The position numbers were made by a program, and so were the translations under genes. A stretch of 64,000 bases of DNA from Ananas comosus (Eukaryota > Streptophyta > Magnoliopsida > Poales > Bromeliaceae), in NCBI RefSeq assembly GCF_001540865.1, contig NC_033628.1, positions 4,388,831-4,452,830 of the forward strand, given 5' to 3'. Positions 21,903 through 34,128 of the stretch are shown one piece after another. The notes beneath the pieces were generated by a model. The model was not told the origin of the DNA. It did no database searches and was given only the letters and a program-made list of their open reading frames with translations. How positions within the stretch are numbered: the stretch's first letter is position 1; every line of letters starts with the position of its first letter.

Positions 21903-22096
21903 TGAGCTAGAATACTTTTAGAAGTACCAAACTCCTTGGTGCTTATAAGTTTCAACCTTGGATCTACTCATTGATTACTAATAGCCTTTGGATCAAACAC
22001 TATTTACCTACCACATCATCAAAACCTTACATCTCTCCATCAAGGTCTAAAACTTAAAGCACCAACCTTGTGTGCTTTTGGGGTATCCTAGCTCAA
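21902..22096. mobile_element. MITE-like element in a TA run
   Basis: TTGAGCTAGAATAC at the left and the complement of TTGAGCTAGGATAC at the right form imperfect inverted ends that continue into AGAAGTACCA / AAAAGCACA, with TTGGTGCTT and AAGCACCAA nearby. The core is 195 bp. It is flanked on both sides by TATATA, so the duplication cannot be defined and a TA target is possible. No coding capacity. Confidence 0.65.
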
Positions 22097-22393
22097 CTAT
22101 ATATTATATATATATATATTGACTATAAAATCAGAATACATAGAAGCGAGCAACAAAATTAATAGAAAAAAAGTGAATCTTTAAGTCATTTTTAAATTAG
22201 ATTCAAAAAATATTTTTATACATAAACTAATTTCCGTACCCCCTGTAATCGATACATAAATATCACTAGCTCAGATCAAAATGATTTAATTTTGTAAAAG
22301 AACATGTGTTTTAAGAAGAAGCTCTTTTTCTCCTTGTATTTGAACTAATCACTATAGAATATTATCATTAGTTGGAAAAGCATCGACTCAAAT
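22097..22393. other. AT-rich intergenic DNA
   Basis: No gene. Ends at the CAAAT target duplication (22389-22393) of unit B. Confidence 0.5.
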
Positions 22394-22796
22394 TGTGAGG
22401 ACGGAGATTTTTTTTTTCTATATATATTTGATATCCTTTTAAATGTTATCGTGTGTATTTTAATTTTAAACTTGTCTATCAAATTTCAATGAAAAAGAAT
22501 TTAAAATAAAGTTTTTACGTGATTATTACTTTTCACTTAAAGTGAATAGTAACCTGTATTTCTGGCAATGACTGAGAAGAGAGGTGGTCTTCGAACATTA
22601 ATCGGACTCTGTTTCGGATGATCCAATAGTTCATTTTCAATGGTCCAACTGCGCAGAAGCCAATGGCATTGATGGATTTTATATTTGACGTAGGTTTTCA
22701 AGGACCTTTCTATAAGAGGAATGTATTAGAGAGGGACTGAAATATGAATTTTCAGAGTTGGGAGAGTTTGGAGTGATTATTCTCCAAGAATAGTGG

Positions 22797-22802
22797 TATA
22801 TA
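22797..22802 (+). promoter_or_regulatory. TATA box of LTR-like unit B
   Basis: GGTATATAGG about 400 bases from the unit start is followed by CTTAGGGTTGG, AAACCCTAG and the GC-rich leader, the same order as in units A and C. Confidence 0.55.
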
Positions 22803-22849
22803 GGCTTAGGGTTGGATTTGGGAATTTTGGAACCCAAACCCTAGACCTC

Positions 22850-23500
22850 AACCCTCCTCCTCTCCTCCTTGTCCACCTGAGAGAGGGTTCTGCCCCTGCT
22901 GGCCACCGAAGAAGAAGAAACGACTTTTTCTTCCCTTTCTCTCCATATCTCTTTCTCTATCTTCTATGGTGGTGTGAAGGAAGGAGCCCCAGCACCCTTG
23001 TAACCGTGTTGCCAACCACCGAGACAGCCGCCGCCATCCTTCCGGACTCCGGCGACCCTTCCTTGGCACCCCCGTGCCCAGCCGGAGCCGGAGCCGTCGC
23101 CGCCGTGGATTTCTCCTCTCGAGCAGCTCGGGGCAAGGTGACCCGAGACCTCTCCAGCCGCGGCCGCGGCCGCGGCGGCCGACGACCCCCGGTGCTGACT
23201 CCTTCAGCCTCAGGCAACCCATTGCTGTCGGTCCCTACCTCCCCCATCCGCCGCTATTGCCGCAGGGGAACCCGAGCTCCAACCTCTCTGTGTGCTGTCC
23301 GGGCTTCACCAACCACCGCCGCTGCCACTCCCTGTTGTTGGCCGAAGGGAGCACGAGGCTTCCCTCCCCCTCCGCAGCCGACCTCAGCTGGCTCGCATGC
23401 TGGCAAGCCGCCGGCGGTCGGACGGAGTCATTATTCTCCTTGCTTGGCAGCCTAGGGCACGATTTTGCCTCATTCGCATTTTTCGATAATCCGAAGCTCC
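22850..23500 (+). other. GC-rich leader of unit B, non-coding
   Basis: C-rich stretch with long overlapping open frames on both strands. No recognised domain and no protein-level agreement with the matching segments in units A and C, so no gene is called. Confidence 0.55.
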
Positions 23501-23514
23501 CCGACCTTCCCGAA

Positions 23515-23560
23515 AGTGAGCACGGCGATCCTCATCACCCGCTGATCACCATGCTCACCT
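23515..23560. other. Inverted repeat (hairpin) of unit B
   Basis: Arm AGTGAGCACGGCGATC (23515-23530) pairs with 23544-23560. The two mismatches are both C opposite A and one base is bulged. It corresponds to the hairpins of units A and C. Confidence 0.7.
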
Positions 23561-23757
23561 CTACTGCAATCGACAAAGCTCCGATGCGCCCGTGGGACTC
23601 GACTGCTTCTAAGAGCATGGAGGAGTTTTTTCGCTATTTCGAAGGCACCCGGCCTTCGACAGTGAGCACGAGCATCATCTCATCGAGAGAATCAAATCGA
23701 CTGGTTGGTTGGATCCTCTATGATGCGGATCTGGATATCGAGCTCGAAACTCGTGTT

Positions 23758-24863
23758 TGTTAAGGATTTTGTATTGGCAAGTTTCGTGAAGTGAGTCGGA
23801 GTCTTGAAGAATCGGTGTGTGTCGTCGACGATTGAAGAATTCAAGATTTCGAAGAAGTTGGAAAATAACTCACGATATGAATCATGACGTAAAGGTAAAG
23901 TTTTAATTCATGTTATGGTGATTCATGCTTAATTATAGGCATTAGAATCATATAATCAAAGTTTAGTTGATTAGAAAATGCTTCGGAACTTTGCGGAACC
24001 CGAAACGGTGCAAAATCTGAAAAATTGCATTGTGTACCGGTACAGCCATTATCCCGTACCGGTACAGCCATCAACTTTGGCTTCGAAAATTTGTTCCGTC
24101 ATTGTGTAACCGGTGACAGCATTTCGCGTACCCGTAGCAAGTGATTAAATCGTGAAAACTTTCTAATAGACTCCCATGATAAAACTAAAATAAGGTCTAT
24201 TGGGCTTCTTAACACAATAAGCAAAAGAATGAACATGTTTTAGACACCCCTAACGAGCTCGATATTCATTGCGAAACCTATTTCTACAAATTACCTTCTT
24301 AGATAAATGAGATATTCGTATCGCATTCTCTATATGTCGATATGAAGCCGCTTCGCTGGATTCTTTCCCTGGTTTTCTACGATACCCTAAAGCGAAGCTC
24401 ACAATAACAACATATGCTCTTCATCGAACGCGTCGTGGGATTCGTCGTGAACAAGACGTTCGTGGATTCGGATCGTGGGCTCGTGGATTCGAGTGGCGTC
24501 GTGGATTCGACGTGATTGAAGCTTCGTGGATTCGAAGTGGAGGCGTTCGTGGATTCGGACGTGAGGGCGTGGACAACCCGGAGGGTAGCGCGAAGATTCA
24601 TAGGAGGTTAAGAGAGGTTGAGTCCGTGGAGTCGGTAATCACCTTGTAATCTTTTCTCTTAGTGAATTGTTTTTTCGCGTGTTGGTCCCGTGGGTTTTTC
24701 TCCAAGTTGGAGTTTTCCCACGTAAATCTCGGTGTGCTTTTTATTTTCCGCATTTATTTTTATTGCATCGAGATTTGTGGTTTTTTTGGCCTTTCACCTA
24801 TTTCCCCCCCCTCTAGGTGATAGATACAATCTAGATAGATCCTTGGGCTCCTCAAAACTTTCA
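23758..24863 (+). mobile_element. Nested solo LTR of the Sirevirus-like family (1,106 bp)
   Basis: Starts TGTTAAGGATTTTG and ends AAAACTTTCA. A perfect 5-bp duplication, GTGTT, lies at 23753-23757 and 24864-24868. Sequence matches the LTRs of the element at 57411-63467, including the GTACCGGTAC palindromes (24034, 24056) and the repeated CGTGGATTCG units near 24430-24570. No internal region is present, so it is a solo LTR left by LTR-LTR recombination, inserted into unit B. Confidence 0.9.
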
Positions 24864-25900
24864 GTGTTTACATACTATTTGTATAGTAATTAATGTATAA
24901 TGGGTTATTTACAAATTGTATGCTTTGGGGACCCCATGCAAAGCATCGGATAGCGTGTGATTGCTGTTAGCAACCTCATGACTGATCATCAAAGGTCCGA
25001 GAGTCGTCACGAAGTGGAAACGGGGTCCCACGTTTGGCAAAAATTTGCCGATCGGACGCAGTTTATGTGCGATTTTAGGACTTTGGCCATTCGAATGCCC
25101 TAGAGACCCCACCAAGCCTTGTTGGTTGGTTACTACCGCCACCTTTGAAGACTGGAGTTGGTGGATGAGCGGCGGAGGGATTTTGATGCGTTTTCTGGCG
25201 AAATCGCCGGTAGAATGCGGTTTCGCGTCGCGATGAGTTTCCGGTTGTGTGGTCACCTCGGAAATCATCGCCTAGCCTCGTTGGCTAGCCGTCAGGGTCG
25301 CCTCATCTGTTCAGAGGTGAAGATGAGTGACGGAGGTATCCGGTGCCAAAATGGACACTTCCGAAAGCCCGATAGTGAACGGTCGATCGGCGACGATCGA
25401 GTTGACTTGGAGACTTGTGTTTACTGTTTGTACAACCAAATAGGTGTGTTTTGGGATAGTGGGTGACTCCCGATGTGAGTCGGTGCATTTAGGGATGTTT
25501 TGTAGGTCCTGGGGGCATCGCGATGCATTTTCGGGACTCCTGGCGAGCTCGGGAATCAATTTTGGGAAACCGATTCTGCGGGCAGTTTTGGGTTTGTGAG
25601 AGATGTGTTTTGAGTCATGTGGATTATATCCAGACTCAGTGGACCTATCATAGGTCCGGTCGGCGTTCCTCGCCTCGCAGGAGCTAGATGCGGTGACGGA
25701 CACAGGTGGGTACTTCGATCCGAAGTCGATTAAGTGGTGCACGCTCGGTGATATTCCTTTCCTCCCTACCTTTTACTACTTACATATATACATATTCGGT
25801 GCTTGAGTGCTTCACCACATGACTTCGACCTTTGCTCTACTTAATATACTCTTATGTTTGCCGTGACATAGAAGTAGAACGGTAATGGCACTGGCATTTA
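24864..25900 (+). other. Middle part of unit B, no gene
   Basis: Continues unit B after the nested LTR. The GGTGGGTACTTCGATCCGA and GTGGTGCACGCTCGGTGAT segments near 25706-25756 recur in unit C near 38771-38821, so this is LTR sequence and not a gene. Confidence 0.55.
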
Positions 25901-25907
25901 TATTCTT

Positions 25908-26140
25908 GTTGACCTGAGTGGTCGATGCCTATGTACTTATAGTGTCATTGATCTCGCAATTTCCAGTTGACCAGAGTGATCGGTTCCCTTATACTCTTAT
26001 CGTTGTTGACTTCCTACTTTCTTGTTGACCTGAGTGGTCGGTACTTGCATACCTGAGAGGATGTTGAGCTTGTCTATCCTAGTTGACCTGAGTGGTCGGT
26101 ACTTGTGTTCCTGTACAGCTTAGATGACTTGTTGGTCGGT
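25908..26140 (+). promoter_or_regulatory. Array of W-box dyads in unit B
   Basis: GTTGACCTGAGTGGTCGGT-like units occur at 25908, 25966 (variant), 26024, 26082 and 26123 (variant), spaced mostly 58 bases. Each contains TTGACC, the WRKY-factor W-box, and an inverted GACC/GGTC pair. Unit C has similar units. Function is inferred. Confidence 0.5.
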
Positions 26141-27513
26141 GTACCCCGAGGGCAGTGATTGTTGGCCATTCGTCGACGATTGGCTATTGACCATATTCAC
26201 ATCGATTGCCACAGCTTGACAGTATTTCACGAACACCAGCGGTCTCATCCCCCCGTAGAATGGTGTTCTTTTTCGAAAAAATGGTTGGTTTCTAACCCGT
26301 GAGCCCAGCGGCAGCTAGGGTTATATGCTAGACAGAGCGGTTGTGATTTGCCTGAGGTCCGTAGACCGACACGGCGGTATAGATTGTGTATACTTGTGCT
26401 ATCAATTGCAGTTGACACAAAGTCATTTCTCTACCTCCCTTTACAGTAGCGGTTATTCATACCATTGTTACGGTTGTTGTCAATTCAGTTATTATTGCTA
26501 TTGCACTAGTTTGACTATTGACTATAGTTGGTTGTTGCTTTATTATCTTATTTTACAGTAGTAGCTTGTTTGGTGATTATTGGTGGACAATTTTTATTGT
26601 AATCATACCCGATTTACTTGTTACTGCTACTGTTTATCCCACCATCTGCCAGTGGGTACAGCTTGCCATCGTCGACTTGCGGTACCCACTGGGAGGGGGA
26701 GACTTGCTTACATGTTCTCACCCCTCTTTTTTCAGGTAGCTCGGGCGGTGAGGGTCAGACGCTGCGTGAGCACGTAGATAGTGGGCTTGTGATATAGGTC
26801 TCGACGTACAGTATCATCTTTGGATTCTTCTTATATTTTATGCATATCACTATATACACATTGTTGATAGTCCAGATTCTACCCTTTTTCACAGGATAGT
26901 AGATAAATAGTCGTGGTTCAGTTGTTGTTTATCTATGTGAGAATTTGGTTACTCATGAGATTTTTGATATTTGTAGATTTTAGGAACTTGAGGTTTTGGT
27001 GACTTGGGGTTTTGAAGTTTGATTTCGAATGATGGATTTCTACCCCTCGTGGTAGCTTGTTTACTTTAAAATAAAGGTTTCCATATGGAAAATGATTTTC
27101 AAAGTGATTTTTCGGCTTTTCGTGAATTTTCGAAAAAAATTAGAATTTCAAAGTAAAGCCTTCATGTGGGAGGCAGTTTCAACTAGTAGGAATGAATGTG
27201 AAATTGATGTGGAATGGTTGTGACTAAGGACGGTTAGTTATATGATGTAAAATGATAATCTTTGTGACTCGGGATTGTTGTTTGTGTGAGCGGAGGTCAT
27301 GGTTGACAATTGTACATGTGCTACGCCGTGCAAATATAGGGGAGGCTATGTCCGTTTTTTTCAAAAATTTTCTGTATTTGTAGCGGGTTTGTTGCATTCT
27401 TGGGGGTCAAGGTTTTAATAAAAAAAAAGCAGTTTTTCATTTACTCTGATTTATAAATATAGTCTGATTTTGAATCGGCTTTCAAAAAAGGACCCCGGGG
27501 ACGTGACACAAAT

Positions 27514-29988
27514 GCATCATATATTCTTGTACTCTTCACAATCAATACATACGTATATCACTTCAAAATTAGATCAAATGTACTACAAACAATAGAAGAA
27601 AGATATACAAAGGGAAAAAATATAAATATATTTTGAACATTTCTAAAAGTAATTCTTTCATTGAAATCTTCCTCACCTATTGATCGGGGAAGACACATTG
27701 ATATAAGATATGATTACAACTGGAACATTTTTCGAAGAAAATGATCCCTGAATGAACAATATCACAAATTTTTCATCAGCAATTTGGAAAAAAAATACTT
27801 GGAAACAAAAAATTAAAGTAATTATAAGTGTTGTTACAAATTAAGCATTAAAAAAAGATATCTTGATTCTGTTTAGAAGATCATACCTAGTCATTTATGG
27901 CATAAAGTAATCAATTATTACCAAATTCACTACAATCTCCTACCTGCACCAAATAAAGCAACCCACTTTAAATTAAATTCATCATAAAACTCAAATAAAT
28001 TTTAAATTTAAATTTATGTGCGATAAGGATGAAATAGTATAGCTAATAAAAAAGAAAGGCAATACCTTCTCAACAAACGTCAATCAATCACCGAGTCAAG
28101 CTATGCTAACAGCGACATTAGTAGGACCACTCTCAAGAGTTTTGAAGCTTTATAAGATTCTATTTATATGCAAGGCAACTTTAATCTGTAATTTCTCCAA
28201 TAAAGTCTGATACTAGTCCATTTTAGCTCTTGACTTTTGCAATCGATCATTTAGTAGCACGAAAGCTTTAGACGGAGATACACTCTTGATATCCATCAAA
28301 GTATTCTACTAATCATATATTTTGTATAGCACATTCTTATAAATCGGAAAGAAGCATTATAACAAATATAAAAGTTGGAGAGTATGAAAAATGAATGGAC
28401 CTAAAACCTACTAACTTTTTCAGATTTGAAATTCTGTCTTCATGCAAATTTTTAATTTTAACTAATCGTTTTGAATATAATTCCTGGTCAAAAGGAAAAA
28501 AAAAATATAAAATTTGTATTAGATTATAAGACATCGCAAGCATATAAATGACAGTTTTTTTTTTTAATATCAACTACCATCAATTCTCTCAAAGTTGCAT
28601 CCGGATCTTACAATTCATTTTGCTTATCTCTGGCCTTATCTCCAGTAGTATGCTTATTTCCTAGAGTAGGAAAAAGTAAAAGAGTGTTTTGGCTTGCATC
28701 TTTTCCTACACTAAGAAAAGCCAATTTACTATTGCTTTCTTCCAACTCAGACAGTAGTTGCCAACTCCTCTAGACAAAGTTATAAGAGAAAAAAACCATG
28801 GCACAAAGTATGCAAAATGTGTGAGTGCTTCAGTAGATGCTACCAATCAAGCATTCTATAGTATTAAAAATTAGGTTGACAGTGAATGTGCATATATATT
28901 GCATCCAGTGCAAATGATAGTATGATCAAAAAACTATCAAGAAGGGACGTCGTTGCTCCTTTCCACGCCCTCCAACACTGTATCTACTGTTGCAAAAAAA
29001 AATCCATACTATTTTTACGTCTATCAAGAACTGACCTTCAAAGTCTACACCTATCTCTGCATGCCGCTGCATAATCTATCTATTATTTGGTGATAGTCTA
29101 GACTGCTAGCAATTATCAAGAGGAAAAGTAAGAAATATTTTACTAATTATAAGTAGAAACTTTCACAAAAACACATAAAGTTAAAAAAATAAAAATAATT
29201 GGTTACCAATAGATATAAAGAAAATTGCATATGCAAATGACTATATTTTTACATCATAGGGACTATGAGTTATGTATGTAGTATCCCATCTAATCAAAGA
29301 GACATCTGATCCAAAAAAGAGTAAAATCAAATCTAATCAAAATAGAAAAACATAAGCGTAATATTGTTAATATCACATAGCAAGTCAAGTTTATTTAATA
29401 AAGATGACTATGTTGTTCATGCTGTTGATATTACTGTTTCAGCCGAGATTGATGCTGATTTTGTTAAATATGGCAAAAAATAATAAAATTAGTAAATAAA
29501 AATCACATGTAAAAATAATTTAATATATCTTAATATATTTTTTAAAATATATATAATTATATACACATATATATTTATATGTAAATGGAAAAATCAAAAA
29601 AATTGAATTAATTTGAAAGAAAAGTAAGTCAAGCTATATTTTTCTTTTAAAAAAACTAACAATAGTGGGATGAAGATGTGTCTTTTCCATCTTTAAATTG
29701 AAGCTCTACAATTTCGTAAAGTGTAAAAATAAACATCTATATTAGAATACCTAATAAGTTGTTTTTGTTTTTCATTTGAAATTTCAAGTTACAAATACGC
29801 AAAGTAGAAAAAGTCTAAAAGATGCAGCCGAAGCATCTGTACCAACAGTAGCATCACCATTTAAAGAAGAAACTCCAATCTTAGATCGAAAAGAGGCTAA
29901 TGGGGGAAAGAGGAGAAGAAGAAGCGAAGGCTGCAAACTAAAAGAAACCTATATGATTAAGTTCTTCAAATTCCAAAGTTTATTTATT
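27514..29988. other. AT-rich intergenic DNA between two elements
   Basis: About 2.5 kb, AT-rich with many stops. Two stretches look slightly more exon-like, 28080-28300 on the minus strand and 29776-29960 on the plus strand (a Lys/Arg-rich run), but neither has a recognisable domain or convincing splice sites, so I do not call a gene. It ends at the AGACT duplication of the next element. Confidence 0.5.
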
Positions 29989-29993
29989 AGACT

Positions 29994-31956
29994 TGTCATG
30001 CATCGGATTACCGCGTTTCCCCGGGCATGCCAACAGACCTGCCGTATACAAAAATTTTTTTTCTGTATACGAAGCGATAGCTGTACCTATAAGCCAAACA
30101 AGCTACAACCACAAGGTAAGAGCTGCTAAAACTGAAAAGTAATATATAAAATCTCGAGTGGTTCCAATACAAACCAAATGTCTACAACACCACTCACTCC
30201 AGCGAGTACCCCGACAACATCACAGTATGTATAAAGAAAACCCAAAACTACATTTGGAAGGTACTCCTCTAGTACTCTAGCAAGGCTGAAAGGGATCTAG
30301 CTCGCGACTCCCTTTCCACGATCAGAATCAGCAACAGCAGCAGCTGCGAACGAAGGCTCTGCAACAAGGGGTCAGCAACTGGGTGTGAGAACTACTGCAA
30401 AAAGGAGTAGTCCTCAGTGGTTACCATCACCGACCTCAATGGCTCACCCACTAAGTCTACAGAAAAGTGCGTAAGAGATAGTAAAAAAAGCTGGAAAGCC
30501 TACAACTATATGCCACTATACTATCGCTAACCAACACTAGCTATCTGTAAATATGACAAGAATGCAATCTCTGACCCAAACTCACTAAGGACTGTGAACG
30601 CACTCGTTACGCCTATCGAAGCCACACCGCACACCACCCCGAGGGTTGCCGGTAGAGAGCAAAGTCCTAACCAGACACTACGACATCAATGCAAAAGCAC
30701 GTAGCCAAACTCCGAAGCGACACTCGTGGGCGCGACCCAACCGAGTATGCAAGTGTGTCTCTATCGAGCTCAATCAGGCTCTCACAGGCTATAATCAATG
30801 CAAATGGGTCTAACTGGTCTAACAACCAAAACTCACGTGCCCTTGGCACAATCTGAGGCAAAACACATAAATCTGGGTCCACCGTCAGCCACGATGGTAC
30901 TAGACAGTCCAAAGCAGTCTACATACTACTGTAAAATAAACTCAGCATCCTAGCACGAGCGTAAACTCATCCTACAATAATCTGGGTATCCACTGTATAC
31001 GAACAGCGGCGATACAAACGAACCACAGCTCCTAAAGCTAAATCTGGTAATTTTCAGAAATGACAGTGTAGAATCTATATGTTTTTTCCTAAGTCAATTC
31101 CAAGTCCAACATGTACAATTATAATACTAGCTTAACTCCAACTTCAGATTTTATACTCTAATCCATGAATTCGAGTACTAGCAAGGAAATAAACCAATGA
31201 TACATGTCGACGATGCTAAAACTTAGGAGGAGTTCCGACGATTTCGGTAAACATTAACCTACCTTGACACGCTAGTCCAACTACGGCGAGAAGTCAAAAG
31301 GAGAGGAAACCACGCGCTCGCCTGGCCTCCTAACTGTGCAACCACGACACCCGCGCGCTCGAACGGCCCTCCGGATCGAGTCGACAACCTCCCGAGCTCG
31401 AATCGCGACCTCAACAACGTACAAGTCCACCAGCTAGAGAGAGAGAGGAAAAGAAAAAGAAGAACCGCTCACAACTCTCTCTCTGAGAATATATAGGTTG
31501 GGGATAAACATTGGAATGATCGTCAATCAAAAGACCAAACAGCCCCTTACCTACTCAAAAATCCAGCTGGAGTACCGGTACTCCACTTGAATATCAATAC
31601 TCGGGCCTTCAGCCAGCAGCCTCGGACACTGGGTACCGGTACCAACCCGATGCAGTACCAGTACCCGGGCTCGATACCGGTACTCGACAGGTCGGTACCG
31701 GTACTCAGCAGCAATTACGCGCAAACCTGAGAGCATCCATCTCTGCCATCCACTGGGGTACCAGTACTCCTCTCAGGTACCAATACTCAACGCTGAAATC
31801 CTGTAGTTTGCGGATTTCAGCGTTAGAACTCCACTCTCGCCTCGCTTCGAGTCCGTTTTGCGTCCATTTCGAGTCAAAATGATTCCGACTTGTCCCGAAT
31901 GTCGACAAGCCTCAGATGCTGAAACCCACGGGTTGCAGAACACCAGGGGCACTACA
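29994..31956 (-). repeat. 3' LTR of gypsy element 2 (1,963 bp)
   Basis: On the minus strand it starts TGTAGTGCCCC at 31956 and ends CATGACA at 29994. It contains the GTACCGGTAC palindrome cluster (31572-31767) and a TATATATT box near 31488-31495. It matches the split 5' LTR throughout. Confidence 0.88.
31572..31767. promoter_or_regulatory. GTACCGGTAC palindrome cluster in gypsy LTR 2
   Basis: Perfect copies at 31572, 31633 and 31695, with variants at 31654, 31674 and 31758. On the minus strand they lie 80-280 bases upstream of the TATA box, in U3. The equivalent cluster in the 5' LTR is at 42518-42735 and preserves more perfect copies. Confidence 0.6.
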
Positions 31957-31970
31957 TCCTCCCCCTCTAC
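31957..31970 (-). other. Polypurine tract of gypsy element 2
   Basis: On the minus strand GTAGAGGGGGAGGA lies directly before the 3' LTR start TGTAGTGCCC. Confidence 0.85.
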
Positions 31971-32003
31971 AAAAAGTTTCGTCCTCGGAACTTAACGCAT
32001 ACC

Positions 32004-33340
32004 TCAAACCTGAGTCTCGAACAAGAAGGGATAGGACTCCCGCATCACCGTCTCCGACTCCCAAGTCGCTTCACGCTCCTTGTAATTACTCCACTGCAGT
32101 TTTACATACCTGTTGCATAATTCTTTCGTCTCACGAGCAAGAATCCGCACCGGTCGGTCCTAATATCTCAAATCCTCGCTAAGCTCCAGTGGAGTGAAGT
32201 CAATCACGTGTGAGGGGTCAAACACGTATCTTCTCAATGCCGAGACGTGAAAAACATCATGAATATCGGCCAGTCGTGGGGATAGAGCAATCCTGTAGGC
32301 TACTGGTCCGACTTGCTCCAATACCTCGAAAGGGCCTACATATCGTGGACTAAGCTTTCCACGAACTCCGAATCTGCGTATCCCTCGGGACGGCGAGACT
32401 TTTAGAAACACATGATCTCCAATCTGAAACTCTAAGTCTCGTCTCCTAGTATCGGCGTAGCTTCTCTGTCGACTTTGGGCTGTCGTAAGATGTCGTTGTA
32501 CAACTTTGACTTTCTCCTCTGCCTCAATCAGAATCTCAGGCCCCAGAGTCTTCCTTTCACCTACATCACTCCAATACAAAGGTGATCGACACCTGCGTCC
32601 ATACAACGCCTCAAACGGAGCCATCTGAATGCTCGCTTGATAGCTGTTGTTGTACGCAAACTCAGCCAGTCTCAAATGTCGATGCCACTCTCCTCCAAAG
32701 TCCAGGACACATGCTCTCAACATATCCTCCAGAGTTTGAATGGTCCGCTCTGACTGACCATCTGTCTGTGGGTGAAATGCTGTGCTGAAATGTAGCTGTG
32801 CCCAAGGCCGTCTAAAGGCTCCTCAAAAAATGTAAGACGAACCTCGGGTCTCTATCCGATACTATCGAGATAGGCACACCATGCAATCTAACAATCTCAT
32901 TCAAGTACAACTGAGCGAGTCTCTCTCTCGACCAGATGGTCTGTACTGGTAGGAAGTGAGCAGGCTTGGTCAGTCTGTCCACTATCACCCAAATTGCATC
33001 AAAACTACCTTATGCTCTCGGTAAACCCACGACAAAGTCCATCGTGAGCTACTCCCATTTCCACTCGGTCACTTGCAGATTCTGGAGCTTGCTAGCAGGT
33101 AGCTGATGCTCTACTTTCACCTATTTGCAAGTCAGACACTGAGGCACATATCTCCCAATGTCCCGCTTCATTCCATTCCACCAGAAGCGTGCCTTCAAAT
33201 CCTTATACACCTTGGTTACACTAGAGTGAACCGTATAAGGTGAGTAATGCGCCTATCTCAAAATCTCCTCTTGGATCTCTGAATCCATAGGCACACACAG
33301 TCGGTCCCTGTACCGCAGTACTCCCGAACTGTCCACTGAA
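32004..33340 (-). pseudogene. Gypsy element 2 integrase and chromodomain remnant
   Basis: The integrase core is recognisable by VSDRDPRF near 32855 and by EFAYNNSYQASIQMAPFEALY downstream, with stops and at least one frameshift between them near 32810. The C-terminal part 32160-32723 is open and shows the GDHVFLKVSPSRGIRRFG and GPFEVLEQVGPVAYRIAL segments. A TAG stop at 32160-32162 precedes a chromodomain-like end (NYKEREATWESE) that stops at 32004-32006. The zinc-binding N-terminal part near 33100-33250 is badly decayed. It cannot make an active integrase. Confidence 0.85.
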
Positions 33341-33549
33341 AAGGCCTCCGCCTATCCCCTCTCTAGCTGCTCTCGAATTCTCAATAAATGAGAGTCTCCA
33401 CTCTGTTTCTCCCTGATCCAGTCGAACAGAATGGGCTGCAAGACCATAGACATCAGTCTCGCAGTAGACCCAGGGGATACTACCTCAAGCCTCAACCGCT
33501 GCAACTCCTTGAGTAACGGTCTCTGCTGAGAGATTATCATGCTCAAGCT

Positions 33550-34128
33550 CTATACTGATTTCCTGCTCAACGCATCTGCCACCACATTCGCCTTGCCGGG
33601 ATGATACTGAATGCTGATATCATAATCCTTCAACAACTCCAACCACCGACGTTGCCTTAGGTTCAACTCCTTCTGGGTGAACAGATACTTGAGACTTTTA
33701 TGATCAGTAAAAATCTCACAGTGCTCACCGTATAGATAGTGCCGCCACAACTTCAAAGCAAAGACCACTGCGGCAAGCTCCAAGTCATGCGTAGGGTAAT
33801 TCTTCTCATAATCCTTCAGTTGCCGGGAAGCATAGGCAATTATCCTATCATGCTGCATCAGAACACAATCTAACCTGCTTTGCAGCGCATCACTGTAAAT
33901 CACAAATTCTTCCCCTATAACTGGAAGAGCAAGGATAGGAGCCGACATCAATCTCTGTCTCAACTCATCAAAGCTCCTTTGACAATCCTCACTCCAATGA
34001 AACTTAATTTCTTTCCGCGTCAATCAAGTGAGGAGTGTGGAAAGCTTCAGAAAGCCTTTCACAAACCGACGGTAATATCCAGCTAATCCAACGAAACTCC
34101 TCACCTCGGTAACCGTTATCTGTCTGGG
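33550..34128 (-). pseudogene. Gypsy element 2 RNase H remnant
   Basis: Open from 34023 to 33550 with the RNase H signatures [41 protein letters not shown] and [14 protein letters not shown]. The first catalytic aspartate is kept, unlike in element 1. The link to RT (34024-34128) carries two in-frame TGA stops. Below 33550 the frame reopens for about 60 codons (33352-33546) of the usual linker to integrase. Confidence 0.87.

Larger units (their letters stand above)
22394..27508 (+). mobile_element. Giant LTR-like unit B (probable solo LTR, 5,115 bp)
   Basis: Starts TGTGAGGACGGAG and ends CCCCGGGGACGTGACA. A perfect 5-bp duplication, CAAAT, lies at 22389-22393 and 27509-27513. Without the nested LTR at 23758-24863 and its duplicated 5 bp it is about 4.0 kb. 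Order within it: U3-like region with GTGAATAGTAAC, TATA box, GC-rich leader, hairpin, a stretch with a W-box dyad array, the CCCACTGGGAGG segment, and a 3' end like that of gypsy LTR 1. No gag or pol frame is present, so a solo LTR is the simplest reading. Confidence 0.82.

Noticed and set aside
22793..23763. Frames of 220 and 229 codons in unit B
   Set aside because: GC-rich leader with Pro/Ser/Arg-rich sequence; no shared protein with units A or C.
25158..25742. Frames of 102 and 143 codons on opposite strands
   Set aside because: Lie inside LTR-like unit B, overlap each other and have no domain.
29776..30129. 117-codon frame with a Lys/Arg-rich stretch
   Set aside because: The frame runs across the target duplication into the 3' LTR of gypsy element 2 and its upstream part has no recognisable domain.
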